In this document: one piece after another, positions 36,473 through 47,446 of the stretch
How positions within the stretch are numbered: position 1 is the first letter of the stretch
How the letters are laid out: the number at the start of each line of letters is the position of its first letter
NCBI GenBank assembly: GCA_964020085.1
Contig: OZ026599.1
Location: 30,318,274-30,382,273 of the forward strand
DNA length: 64,000 nucleotides
Direction of reading: 5' to 3'
Source: Micromussa lordhowensis
Taxonomy: Eukaryota > Cnidaria > Anthozoa > Scleractinia > Lobophylliidae
Position numbers and translations under genes: made by a program
The notes under the pieces: model-generated
Database searches by the model: none
Told to the model about the DNA's origin: nothing
The model's input: only the letters and a program-made list of their open reading frames with translations

Positions 36473-38129
36473 TTGCTGCAAACCGCGCCTCTAAAAGTGT
36501 CCGTGGAGCCGAGCTATGTCAAATTTGCCAAGGGGACCCCGAGCGCGCGTTTTCTGAAATTCTGCAAAGTTAGGAGGAGGTCAAACTCCTGCAAAAAGAA
36601 GGCCAGAAATAACACCCTAGCGCGAATGCCATCATGTCCTGACTAGAATTTCCTTGAAGTGCCAACCTAGCACAACATTTTGCTGCAAAGCGCGCCTCTA
36701 AAAGTGCCCTTGGAGCCGAGCTATGTCAAATTTGCCAAGGGGACCCCCAGCGCGCGTTTTCTGAAATTCTGCAAAGTTGGGAGCAGGTCAAACTCCTGCA
36801 AAAAGAGGGCCAGGGAAAACACCCTGGCGCGAATGCCATCATGTCTTAACTAAGATTTCCTTCAAGTGCCAATCAAGCACAACATTTTGCTGCAAACCGC
36901 GCCTCTAAAAGTGCCCGTGGAGCCGAGCTATGTCAAATTTGCCAAGGGGACCCTTAGCGGGCGTTTTCTGAAATTCTGCAAAGTTGGGAGCAGGTCAAAC
37001 TCCTGCAAAAAGAAGGCCAGAAAAAACACCCTGGCGCGAATGCCATCATGTTTTAACTAGAATTTTCTTGAAGTGCCAACCTAGCACAACATTTTGCTGC
37101 AAACCGCGCCTCTAAAAGTGCCCGTGGAGCCGAGCTATGTCAAATTTGCCAAGGGGACCCCCAGCGCGCGTTTTCTGAAATTCTGCAAAGTTGGGAGCAG
37201 GTCAAACTCCTGCAAAAAGAAGGCCAGAAAAAACACCCTGGCGCGAATGCCATCATGTCCTAACTAAAATTTCCTTAAAGTGCCAACCTAGCACAACATT
37301 TTGCTGCAAACCGCGCCTCTAAAAGTGTCCGTGGAGCCGAGCTATGTCAAATTTGCCAAGGGGACCCCGAGCGCGCGTTTTCTGAAATTCTGCAAAGTTA
37401 GGAGGAGGTCAAACTCCTGCAAAAAGAAGGCCAGAAATAACACCCTAGCGCGAATGCCATCATGTCCTGACTAGAATTTCCTTGAAGTGCCAACCTAGCA
37501 CAACATTTTGCTGCAAAGCGCGCCTCTAAAAGTGCCCTTGGAGCCGAGCTATGTCAAATTTGCCAAGGGGACCCCCAGCGCGCGTTTTCTGAAATTCTGC
37601 AAAGTTGGGAGCAGGTCAAACTCCTGCAAAAAGAGGGCCAGGGAAAACACCCTGGCGCGAATGCCATCATGTCTTAACTAAGATTTCCTTCAAGTGCTAA
37701 TCAAGCACAACATTTTGCTGCAAACCGCGCCTCTAAAAGTGCCCGTGGAGCCGAGCTATGTCAAATTTGCCAAGGGGACCCTTAGCGGGCGTTTTCTGAA
37801 ATTCTGCAAAGTTGGGAGCAGGTCAAACTCCTGCAAAAAGAAGGCCAGAAAAAACACCCTGGCGCGAATGCCATCATGTCTTAACTAAAATTTTCTTGAA
37901 GTGCCAACCTAGCACAACATTTTGCTGCAAACCGCGCCTCTAAAAGTGCCCGTGGAGCCGAGCTATGTCAAATTTGCCAAGGGGACCCCCAGCGCGCGTT
38001 TTCTGAAATTCTGCAAAGTTGGGAGCAGGTCAAACTCCTGCAAAAAGAAGGCCAGAAAAAAACACCCTGGCGCGAATGCCATCATGTCCTAACTAGAATT
38101 TCCTTGAAGTGCCAACCTTGCACAACATT
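36473..38129. repeat. 4-monomer S-U-V-W repeat, two copies (828-829 bp period)
   Basis: The S, U, V, W order of the preceding block recurs at 36473-37300 and 37301-38129 without the three T-side monomers. GAGGGCCAGGG marks fall near 36805 and 37633, and ATCAAGCAC near 36871 and 37700. The second copy has AAGTGCTAATCAAGC where the first has AAGTGCCAATCAAGC. The shift from a 7-mer to a 4-mer period is what unequal exchange between T and S positions would give. Confidence 0.8.
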
Positions 38130-38336
38130 TTGCTGCAAACCGCGCCTCTAAAAGTGCCCGTGGAGCCGAGCTATGTCAAATTTGCCAAGGGGACCCCCAG
38201 CGCGCGTTTTCTGAAATTCTGCAAAGTTGGGAGCAGGTCAAACTCCTGCAAAAAGAAGGCCAGAAATAACACCCTAGCGCGAATGCCATCATGTCCTGAC
38301 TAGAATTTCCTTGAAGTGCCAACCTAGCACAACATT
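38130..38336. repeat. Chimeric monomer: T-type first half, S-type second half
   Basis: The preceding junction CCTTGCACAA (near 38116) and the first half, with GTTGGGAGCAGG at about 38225, are T type. The second half, with AATAACACCCTAGCGCG (near 38265) and TGTCCTGACTAG (near 38292), is S type. The S-type first-half marks AGTGTCCGTGG, ACCCCGAGC and AGGAGGAGG are all absent. The switch point lies between about 38236 and 38263. U, V and W monomers follow in normal order, so this looks like the seam of an unequal exchange or gene-conversion-like event. Confidence 0.75.
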
Positions 38337-39373
38337 TTGCTGCAAAGCGCGCCTCTAAAAGTGCCCTTGGAGCCGAGCTATGTCAAATTTGCCAAGGGGA
38401 CCCCCAGCGCGCGTTTTCTGAAATTCTGCAAAGTTGGGAGCAGGTCAAACTCCTGCAAAAAGAGGGCCAGGGAAAACACCCTGGCGCGAATGCCATCATG
38501 TCTTAACTAAGATTTCCTTCAAGTGCTAATCAAGCACAACATTTTGCTGCAAACCGCGCCTCTAAAAGTGCCCGTGGAGCCGAGCTATGTCAAATTTGCC
38601 AAGGGGACCCTTAGCGGGCGTTTTCTGAAATTCTGCAAAGTTGGGAGCAGGTCAAACTCCTGCAAAAAGAAGGCCAGAAAAAACACCCTGGCGCGAATGC
38701 CATCATGTCTTAACTAAAATTTTCTTGAAGTGCCAACCTAGCACAACATTTTGCTGCAAACCGCGCCTCTAAAAGTGCCCGTGGAGCCGAGCTATGTCAA
38801 ATTTGCCAAGGGGACCCCCAGCGCGCGTTTTCTGAAATTCTGCAAAGTTGGGAGCAGGTCAAACTCCTGCAAAAAGAAGGCCAAAAAAAAAACACCCTGG
38901 CGCGAATGCCATCATGTCCTAACTAGAATTTCCTTGAAGTGCCAACCTTGCACAACATTTTGCTGCAAACCGCGCCTCTAAAAGTGCCCGTGGAGCCGAG
39001 CTATGTCAAATTTGCCAAGGGGACCCCCAGCGCGCGTTTTCTGAAATTCTGCAAAGTTGGGAGCAGGTCAAACTCCTGCAAAAAGAAGGCCAGAAAAAGC
39101 ACCCTGGCGCGAATGCCATCATGTCTTAACTAGGATTTCCTTCAAGTGCCAACCTAGCACAACATTTTGCTGCAAACCGCGCCTCTAAAAGTGCCCGTGG
39201 AGCCGAGCTATGTCAAATTTGCCAAGGGGACCCCCAGCGCGCGTTTTCTGAAATTCTGCAAAGTTGGGAGCAGGTCAAACTCCTGCAAAAAGAAGGCCAG
39301 AAAAAACACCCTGGCGCGAATGCCATCATGTCCTAACGAGAATTTCCTTCAAGTGCCAACCTAGCACAACATT
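38337..39373. repeat. U-V-W-T continuation of the 4-mer series
   Basis: The monomers U (38337), V (38544), W (38751) and T (38960) follow the chimeric monomer; the W here has a longer A-run (near 38883). A near-consensus monomer at 39167, with AACGAGAATTTCC after it, then leads into the central-zone 3-mer type. The sequence from 37.69 to 38.1 kb is nearly repeated here at +829. Confidence 0.75.
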
Positions 39374-39993
39374 TTGCTGCAAACCGCGCCTCTAAAAATG
39401 CCCGTGGAGCCGAGCTATGTCAAATTTGCCAAGGGGACCCCCAGCGCGCGTTTTCTGAAATTTTGCAAAGTTGGGAGCAGGTCAAACTCCTGCAAAAAGA
39501 AGGCCAGAAAAAACACCCTGGCGCGAATGTCATCATGTCCTAACTATACTTTCCTTAAAGTGCTAACCTAGCACAACATTTTGCTGCAAACCGCGCCTCT
39601 AAAAGTGCCCGTGGAGCCGAGCTATGCCAAATTTGCCAAGGGGACCCCCAGCGCGCGTTTTCTGAAATTCTGCAAAGTTGGGAGCAGGTCAATCTCCTGC
39701 AAAAAGAAGGCCAGAAAAAACACCCTGGTGCGAATGCCATCATGTCCTAACGAGGATTTCCTTAAAGTGCCAACCTAGCACAACATTTTGCTGCAAACCG
39801 CGCCTCTAAAAGTGCCGTGGAGCCGAGCTATGTCAAATTTGCCAAGGGGACCCCCAGCGCGCGTTTTCTGAAATTCTGCAAAGTTGGGAGCAGGTCAAAC
39901 TCCTGCAAAAAGAAGGCCAGAAAAAACACCCTGGCGCGAATGCCATCATGTCTTAACTAACATTTCCTTGAAGTGCCAACCTAGCACAACAAT
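39374..39993. repeat. Dispersed relative of the 19.9-21.8 kb 3-mer
   Basis: The first monomer has AAAAATGCCC, GAAATTTTGC and GTCATCATG; the second has GAGCTATGCCAAATTTG, GGTCAATCTCC, GGTGCG and AACGAGG; the third is near consensus but has lost one C (AGTGCCGTGG near 39812). This is the same order as the 621 bp units about 18 kb to the left. Confidence 0.75.
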
Positions 39994-40780
39994 TTGCTGC
40001 AAACCGCGCCTCTAAAAGTGCCCGTGGAGCCGAGCTATGTCAAATTTGCCAAGGGGACCCCCAGCGCGCGTTTTCTGAAATTCTGCAAAGTTGGGAGCAG
40101 GTCAAACTCCTGCAAAAAGAAGGCCAGAGAAAACACCCTGGTGCGAATGCCATCATGTCCTAACGAGAATTTCCTTGAAGTGCCAACCTAGCACAACATT
40201 TTGCTGCAAATCGCGCCTCTAAAAGTGCCCGTGGAGCCGAGCTATGTCAAATTTGCCAAGGGGACCCCCAGCGCGCGTTTTCTGAAATTCTGCAAAGTTG
40301 GGAGCAGGTCAAACTCCTGCAAAAAGAAGGCCAGAAAAAACACCCTGGCGCGAATGCCATCATCTCCTAACTAACATTTCCTTAAAGTGCCAACCTAGCA
40401 CAACATTTTGCTGCAAACCGCGCCTCTAAAAATGCCCGTGGAGCCGAGCTATGTCAAATTTGCCAAGGGGATCCCCAGCGCGCGTTTTCTGAAATTCTGC
40501 AAAGTTGGGAGCAGGTCAAACTTCTGCAAAAAGAAGGCCAGAAAAAACACCCTGGCGCGAATGCCATTATGTCTTAACTAACATTTCCTTAAAGTGCCAA
40601 CCTAGCACAACAATTTGCTGCAAACCGCGCCTCTAAAAGTGCCCGTGGAGCCCTGCTATGTCAAATTTGCCAAGGGGACCCCCAGCGCGCGTTTTCTGAA
40701 ATTCTGCAAAGTTGGGAGCAGGTCAAACTCCTGCAAAAAGAAGGCCAGAAAAAAACACCCTGGCGCGAATGCCATCATGT
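39994..40780. repeat. Four central-zone monomers
   Basis: Near-consensus monomers with ACAACAATTTGC (near 39987 and 40608), AGAGAAAACACC (near 40127), CATCTCCTAAC (near 40371) and the private GTGGAGCCCTGC (near 40644). The GGTGCG / AACGAGAA pair near 40141-40165 matches the type common at 22.5-25.5 kb. No gene was seen. Confidence 0.65.
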
Positions 40781-41418
40781 CCTAACTAAAATTTCCTTAA
40801 AGTGCCAACCTTGCAGAACATTTTGCTGCAAACCGCGCCTCTAAAAGTGCCCGTGGAGCCGAGCTATGTCAAATTTGCCAAGGGGACCCCCAGCGCGCGT
40901 TTTCTGAAATTCTGCAAAGTTGGGAGCAGGTCAAACTCCTGCAAAAAGAAGGCCAGAAAAAAACACCCTGGCGCGAATGCCATCATGTCCTAACTAAAAT
41001 TTCCTTAAAGTGCCAACCTTGCACAACATTTTGCTGCAAACCGCGCCTCTAAAAGTGCCCGTGGAGCCGAGCTATGTCAAATTTGCCAAGGGGACCCCCA
41101 GCGCGCGTTTTCTGAAATTCTGCAAAGTTGGGAGCAGGTCAAACTCCTGCAAAAAGAAGGCCAGAAAAAAACACCCTGGCGCGAATGCCATCATGTCCTA
41201 ACTAAAATTTCCTTGAAGTGCCAACCTTGCACAACATTTTGCTGCAAACCGCGCCTCTAAAAGTGCCCGTGGAGCCGAGCTATGTCAAATTTGCCAAGGG
41301 GACCCCCAGCGCGCGTTTTCTGAAATTCTGCAAAGTTGGGAGCAGGTCAAACTCCTGCAAAAAGAAGGCCAGAAAAAACACCCTGGCGCGAATGCCATCA
41401 TGTCCTAACTAGAATTTC
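40781..41418. repeat. Single-monomer amplification: three near-identical 208 bp copies
   Basis: Three adjacent monomers each follow CCTTGCA(C/G)AACA, with starts spaced by 208 (near 40823, 41031 and 41239). They share a 7-base A-run, except the last, and differ at only a few positions (G at about 40816 in CCTTGCAGAAC, and CTTGAAG versus CTTAAAG before the third). T-type monomers elsewhere occur singly between other types, so this is a local run of one type. Confidence 0.8.
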
Positions 41419-43900
41419 CTTCAAGTGCCAACCTAGCACAACATTTTGCTGCAAACCGCGCCTCTAAAAATGCCCGTGGAGCCGAGCTATGTCAAATTTG
41501 CCAAGGGGACCCCCAGCGCGCGTTTTCTGAAATTTTGCAAAGTTGGGAGCAGGTCAAACTCCTGCAAAAAGAAGGCCAGAAAAAACACCCTGGCGCGAAT
41601 GTCATCATGTCCTAACTACGATTTCCTTGAAGTGCTAACCTAGCACAACATTTTGCTGCAAACTGCGCCTCTAAAAGTGCCCGTGGAGCCGAGCTATGCC
41701 AAATTTGCCAAGGGGACCCCCAGCGCGCGTTTTCTGAAATTCTGCAAAGTTGGGAGCAGGTCAATCTCCTGCAAAAAGAAGGCCAGAAAAAACACCCTGG
41801 TGCGAATGCCATCATGTCCTAACGAAAATTTCCTTAAAGTGCCAACCTAGCACAACATTTTGCTGCAAACCGCGCCTCTAAAAGTGCCCGTGGAGCCGAG
41901 CTATGTCAAATTTGCCAAGGGGACCCCCAGCGCGCGTTTTCTGAAATTCTGCAAAGTTGGGAGCAGGTCAAACTCCTGCAAAAAGAAGGCCAGAGAAAAC
42001 ACCCTGGCGCGAATGCCATCATGTCTTAACTAAGATTTCCTTGAAGTGCCAACCTAGCACAACAATTTGCTGCAAACCGCGCCTCTAAAAGTGCCCGTGG
42101 AGCCGAGCTATGTCAAATTTGCCAAGGGGACCCCCAGCGCGCGTTTTCTGAAATTCTGCAAAGTTGGGAGCAGGTCAAACTCCTGCAAAAAGAAGGCCAG
42201 AAAAAACACCCTGGCGCGAATGCCATCATGTCTTAACTAAAATTTCCTTGAAGTGCCAACCTAGCACAACATTTTGCTGCAAACCGCGCCTCTAAAAATG
42301 CCCGTGGAGCCGAGCTATGTCAAATTTGCCAAGGGGACCCCCAGCGCGCGTTTTCTGAAATTCTGCAAAGTTGGGAGCAGGTCAAACTTCTGCAAAAAGA
42401 AGGCCAGAAAAAACACCCTGGCGCGAATGTCATCATGTCCTAACTAGGATTTCCTTCAAGTGCCAACCTAGCACAACATTTTGCTGCAAACCGCGCCTCT
42501 AAAAGTGCCCGTGGAGCCGAGCTATGTTAAATTTGCCAAGGGGACCCCCAGCGCGCGTTTTCTGAAATTTTGCAAAGTTGGGAGCAGGTCAAACTCCTGC
42601 AAAAAGAAGGCCAGAAAAACACCCTGGTGCGAATGCCATCATGTCCTAACGAGGATTTATTTAAAGTGCCAACCTAGCACAACATTTTGCTGCAAACCGC
42701 GCCTCTAAAAGTGCCCGTGGAGCCGAGCTATGTCAAATTTGCCAAAGGGACCCCCAGCGCGCGTTTTCTGAAATTCTGCAAAGTTGGGAGCAGGTCAAAC
42801 TCCTGCAAAAAGAAGGCCAAAAAAAACACCCTGGCGCGAATGCCATCATGTCCTAACTAGGATTTCCTTAAAGTGCCAACCTAGCACAACAATTTGCTGC
42901 AAACCGCTTCTCTAAAAGTGCCCGTGGAGCCGAGCTGTGTCAATTTTGCCAAGGGGACCCCCAGCGCGCGTTTTCTGAAATTCTGCAAAGTTGGGAGCAG
43001 GTCAAACTCCTGCAAAAAGAAGGCCAGAAAAAACACCCTGGTGCGAATGCCATCATGTCCTAACGAAAAATTCCTTGAAGTGCCAACCTAGCACAACATT
43101 TTGCTGCAAACCGCGCCTCTAAAAGTGCCCGTGGAGCCGAGCTATGTCAAATTTGCCAAGGGGACCCCCAGCGCGCGTTTTCTGAAATTCTGCAAAGGTG
43201 GGAGCAGGTGAAACTCCTGCAAAAATAAGGCCAGAAAAAGCATCCTGGCGCGTATGCCATCATGTCCTAACTAAAATTTCCTTCAAGTGCCAACCTAGCA
43301 CAACATTTTGCTGCAAACCGCGCCTCTAAAAGTGCCCGTGGAGCCGAGCTATGTCAAATTTGCCAAGGGGACCCCCAGCGCGCGTTTTCTGAAATTCTGC
43401 AAAGTTGGGAGCAGGTCAAACTCCTGCAAAAAGAAGGCCAGAAAAAACACCCTGGCGCGAATGCCATCATGTTCTAACTAAAATTTCCTTAAAGTGCCAA
43501 CCTAGCACAACATTTTGCTGCTAACCGCGCCTCTAAAAGTGGCCGTGGAGCCGAGCTATGTCAAATTTGCCAAGGGGACCCCCAGCGCGCGTTTTCTGAA
43601 ATTCTGAAAAGTTGGGAGCAGGTCAAACTCCTGCAAAAAGAAGGCCAGAAATAACACCCTGGCGCGAATGCCATCATGTCTTGACTAGAATTTCCTTGAA
43701 GTGCCAACCTAGCACAACATTTTGCTGCAAACCGCGCCTCTAAAAGTGCCCGTGGAGCCGAGCTATGTCAAATTTGCCAAGGGGACCCCCAGCGCGCGTT
43801 TTCTGAAATTCTGCAAAGTTGGGAGCAGGTCAAACTCCTGCAAAAAGAAGGCCAGAGAAAACACCCTGGCGCGAACGCCATCATGTCCTAACTAAGATTT
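41419..43900. repeat. Right end of the GGTGCG / AACGA zone
   Basis: The segment 41446-42066 is another relative of the 621 bp 3-mer (AAAAATGCCC, GAAATTTTGC, GTCATCATG; then GCCAAATTTG, GGTCAATCTCC, AACGAAA). Monomers near 42.5 and 42.9 kb still carry GGTGCG with AACGA. After about 43.1 kb that subfamily stops, apart from an AACGACAATTT near 52570. Private changes include AACCGCTTCTCT (near 42902), GCATCCTGGCGCGTATGCC (near 43239) and GCTGCTAACCGCG (near 43518). Confidence 0.7.
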
Positions 43901-45550
43901 CCTTGAAGTGCCAACCTAGCACAACATTTTGCTGCAAACTGCGCCTCTAAAAGTGCCCGTGGAGCCGAGCTATGTTAAATTTGCCAAGGGGACCCCCAGC
44001 GCGCGTTTTCTGAAATTCTGCAAAGTTGGGAGCAGGTCAAACTCCTGCAAAAAGAAGGCCAGAAAAAACACCCTGGCGCGAATGCCATCATGTCCTAACT
44101 TAAATTTCCGTGAAGTGCCAACCTAGCACAACATTTTGCTGCAAACCGCGCCTCTAAAAGTGCCCGTGGAGCCGAGCTATGTCAAATTTGCCAAGGGGAC
44201 CCCCAGCGCGCGTTTTCTGAAATTCTGCAAAGTTGGGAGCAGGTCAAACTCCTGCAAAAAGAAGGCCAGAAAAAACACCCTGGCGCGAATGCCATCATGT
44301 CCTAACTAAGATTTCCTTCAAGTGCCAACCTAGCACAACATTTTGCTGCAAACCGCGCCTCTAAAAGTGCCCGTGGAGCCGAGCTATGTCAAATTTGCCA
44401 AGGGGACCCCTAGCGCGCGTTTTCTGAAATTCTGCAAAGTTGGGAGCAGGTCAAACTCCTGCAAAAAGAAGGCCAGAAAAAACACCCTGGCGCGAATGCC
44501 ATCATGTCCTAACTAAGATTTCCTTGAAGTGCCAACCTAGCACAACATTTTGCTGCAAACCGCGCCTCTAAAAGTGCCCGTGGAGCCGAGCTATGTTAAA
44601 TTTGCCAAGGGGACCCCCAGCGCGCGTTTTCTGAAATTCTGCAAAGTTGGGAGCAGGTCAAACTCCTGCAAAAAGAAGGCCAGAAAAAACACCCTGGCGC
44701 GAATGCCATCATGTCTTAACTACGATTTCCTTGAAGTGCTAACCTAGCACAACATTTTGCTGCAAACCGCGCCTCTAAAAGTGCCCGTGGAGCCGAGCTA
44801 TGTCAAATTTGCCAAGGGGACCCCCAGCGCGCGTTTTCTGAAATTCTGCAAAGTTGGGAGCAGGTCAAACTCCTGCAAAAAGAAGGCCAGAAAAAACACC
44901 GTGTCGCGAATGCCATCATGTCCTAACTAGCATTTCCTTCAAGTGCCAACCTAGCACAACATTTTGCTGCAAACCGCGCCTCTAAAAGTGCCCGTGGAGC
45001 CGAGCTATGTTAAATTTGCCAAGGGGACCCCCAGCGCGCGTTTTCTGAAATTCTGCAAAGTTGGGAGCAGGTCAAACTCCTGCAAAAAGAAGGCCAGAAA
45101 AAACACCCTGGCGCAAATGCCATCATGTCTTAACTAAAATTTCCTTGAAGTGCTAACCTAGCACAACATTTTGCTGCAAACCGCGCCTCTAAAAGTGCCC
45201 GTGGAGCCGAGCTATGTCAAATTTGCCAAGGGGACCCCCAGCGCGCGTTTTCTGAAATTCTGCAAAGTTGGGAGCAGGTCAAACTCCTGCAAAAAGAAGG
45301 CCAGAAAAAACACCGTGTCGCGAATGCCATCATGTCCTAACTAGCATTTCCTTGAAGTGCCAACCTAGCACAACATTTTGCTGCAAACCGCGCCTCTAAA
45401 AGTGCCCGTGGAGCCGAGCTATGTTAAATTTGCCAAGGGGACCCCCAGCGCGCGTTTTCTGAAATTCTGCAAAGTTGGGAGCAGGTCAAACTCCTGCAAA
45501 AAGAAGGCCAGAAAGAACACCCTTGCGCGAATGCCATCATGTGTTAACTA
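43901..45550. repeat. Dimeric region with GCTATGTTAAATTTG monomers (414 bp)
   Basis: GAGCTATGTTAAATTTG recurs near 43968, 44589, 45003 and 45417, and CACCGTGTCGCGAATGCC recurs near 44897 and 45311. The last three GTTAAATTTG monomers are exactly two units apart, each alternating with a GTCAAATTTG monomer. The first is three units away. Confidence 0.75.
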
Positions 45551-47446
45551 GCATTTCCTTAAAGTGCCAACCTAGCACAACATATTGCTGCAAACCGCTC
45601 CTCTAAAAGTGCGCGTGGAGCCGAGCTATGTCAAATTTGCCAAAGGGACCCCCACCGCGCGTTTTCTGAAATTCTGCAAAGTTGGGAGCAGGTCAAACTC
45701 CTGCAAAAAGAAGGCCAGAAAAAACACCCTGGCGCGAATGCCATCATGTCTTAACTACCATTTCCTTAAAGTGCCAACCTAGCACAACATTTTGCTGCAA
45801 ACCGCGCCTCTAAAAGTGCCCGTGGAGCCGAGCTATGTCAAATTTGCCAAGGGGACCCCTAGCTCGCGTTTTCTGAAATTCTGCAAAGTTGGGAGCAGGT
45901 CAAACTCCTGCAAAAAGAAGGCCAGAAAAAACACCCTGGCGCGAATGCCATCATGTCTTAACTAGGATTTTCTTGAAGTGCCCACCTAGCACAACATTTT
46001 GCTGCAAACTGCGCCTCTAAAAGTGCCCGAGGAGCCGAGCTATGTCAAATTTGCCAAGGGGACCCCCAGCGCGCGTTTTCTGAAATTCTGCAAAGTTGGG
46101 AGCAGGTCAAACTCCTGCAAAAAGAAGGCCAGAAAAAACACCCTGGCGCGAATGCCATCATGTCCTAACTAGGATTTCCTTAAAGTGCCAACTTAGCACA
46201 ACATTTTGCTGCAAACCGCGCCTCTAAAAGTGCCCGTGGAGTTAAGCTATGTCAAATTTGCCAATGGGACCCCCAGCGCGCGTTTTCTGAAATTCTGCAA
46301 AGTTGGGAGCAGGTCAAACTTCTGCAAAAAGAAGGCCAGAAAAAACACCCTGGCGCGAATGCCATCATGTCCTAACTAAGATTTCCTTAAAGTGCCAACC
46401 TAGCACAACATTTTGCTGCAAACCGCACCTCTAAAAGTGCCCGTGGAGCCGAGCTATGTCAAATTTGCCAAGGGGACCCCCAGCGCGCGTTTTCTGAAAT
46501 TCTGCAAAGTTGGGAGCAGGTCAAACTCCTGCAAAAAGAAGGCCAGAAAAAACACCCTGTCGCGAATGCCTTCATGTCCTAACTACGATTTCCTTAAAGT
46601 GCCAACCTAGCACAACATTTTGCTGCAAACCGCGCCTCTAAAAGTGCCCGTGGAGTTAAGCTATGTCAAATTTGCCAATGGGACCCCCAGCGCGCGTTTT
46701 CTGAAATTCTGCAAAGTTGGGAGCAGGTCAAACTTCTGCAAAAAGAAGGCCAGAAAAAACACCCTGGCGCAAATGACATCATGTCCTAACTAGAATTTCC
46801 TTAAAGTGCCAACCTAGCACAACATTTTGCTGCAAACCGCGCCTCTAAAAGTGCCCGTGGAGCCGAGCTATGTCAAATTTGCCAAGGGGACCCCCAGCGC
46901 GCGTTTTCTGAAATTCTGCAAAGTTGGGAGCAGGTCAAACTCCTGCAAAAAGAAGGCCAGAAAAAACACCCTGGCGCGAATGCCATCATGTCCTAACTAG
47001 GATTTTCTTAAAGTGCCAACCTAGCACAACATTTTGCTGCAAACCGCACCTCTAAAAGTGCCCGTGGAGCCGAGCTATGTCAAATTTGCCAAGGGGACCC
47101 CCAGCGCGCGTTTTCTGAAATTCTGCAAAGTTGGGAGCAGGTCAAACTCCTGCAAAAAGAAGGCCAGAAAAACACCCTGGCGCGAATGCCATCATGTCCT
47201 AACTAAGATTTCCTTCAAGTGCCAACCTAGCACAACATTTTGCTGCAAACCGCGCCTCTAAAAGTGCCCGTGGAGCCGAGCTATGTCAAATTTGCCAAGG
47301 GGACCCCCAGCGCGCGTTTTCTGAAATTCTGCAAAGTTGGGAGCAGGTCAAACTCCTGCAAAAAGAAGGCCAGAAAAAACACCCTGGCGCGAATGCCATC
47401 GTGTCCTAACTAAAATTTCCTTAAAGTGCCAACCTAGCACAACATT
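45551..47446. repeat. Mixed monomers; first appearance of the GAGTTAAG type
   Basis: GGAGTTAAGC with GCCAATGGGACC and CAAACTTCTGC occurs near 46240 and again near 46653, two units apart. The intervening monomer has AACCGCACC and CCCTGTCGCG. The monomer near 45586 is unusually altered (ACATATTGC, AACCGCTCCTCT, AGTGCGCGTGG, CCCACCGCGCG). No gene was seen. Confidence 0.7.
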
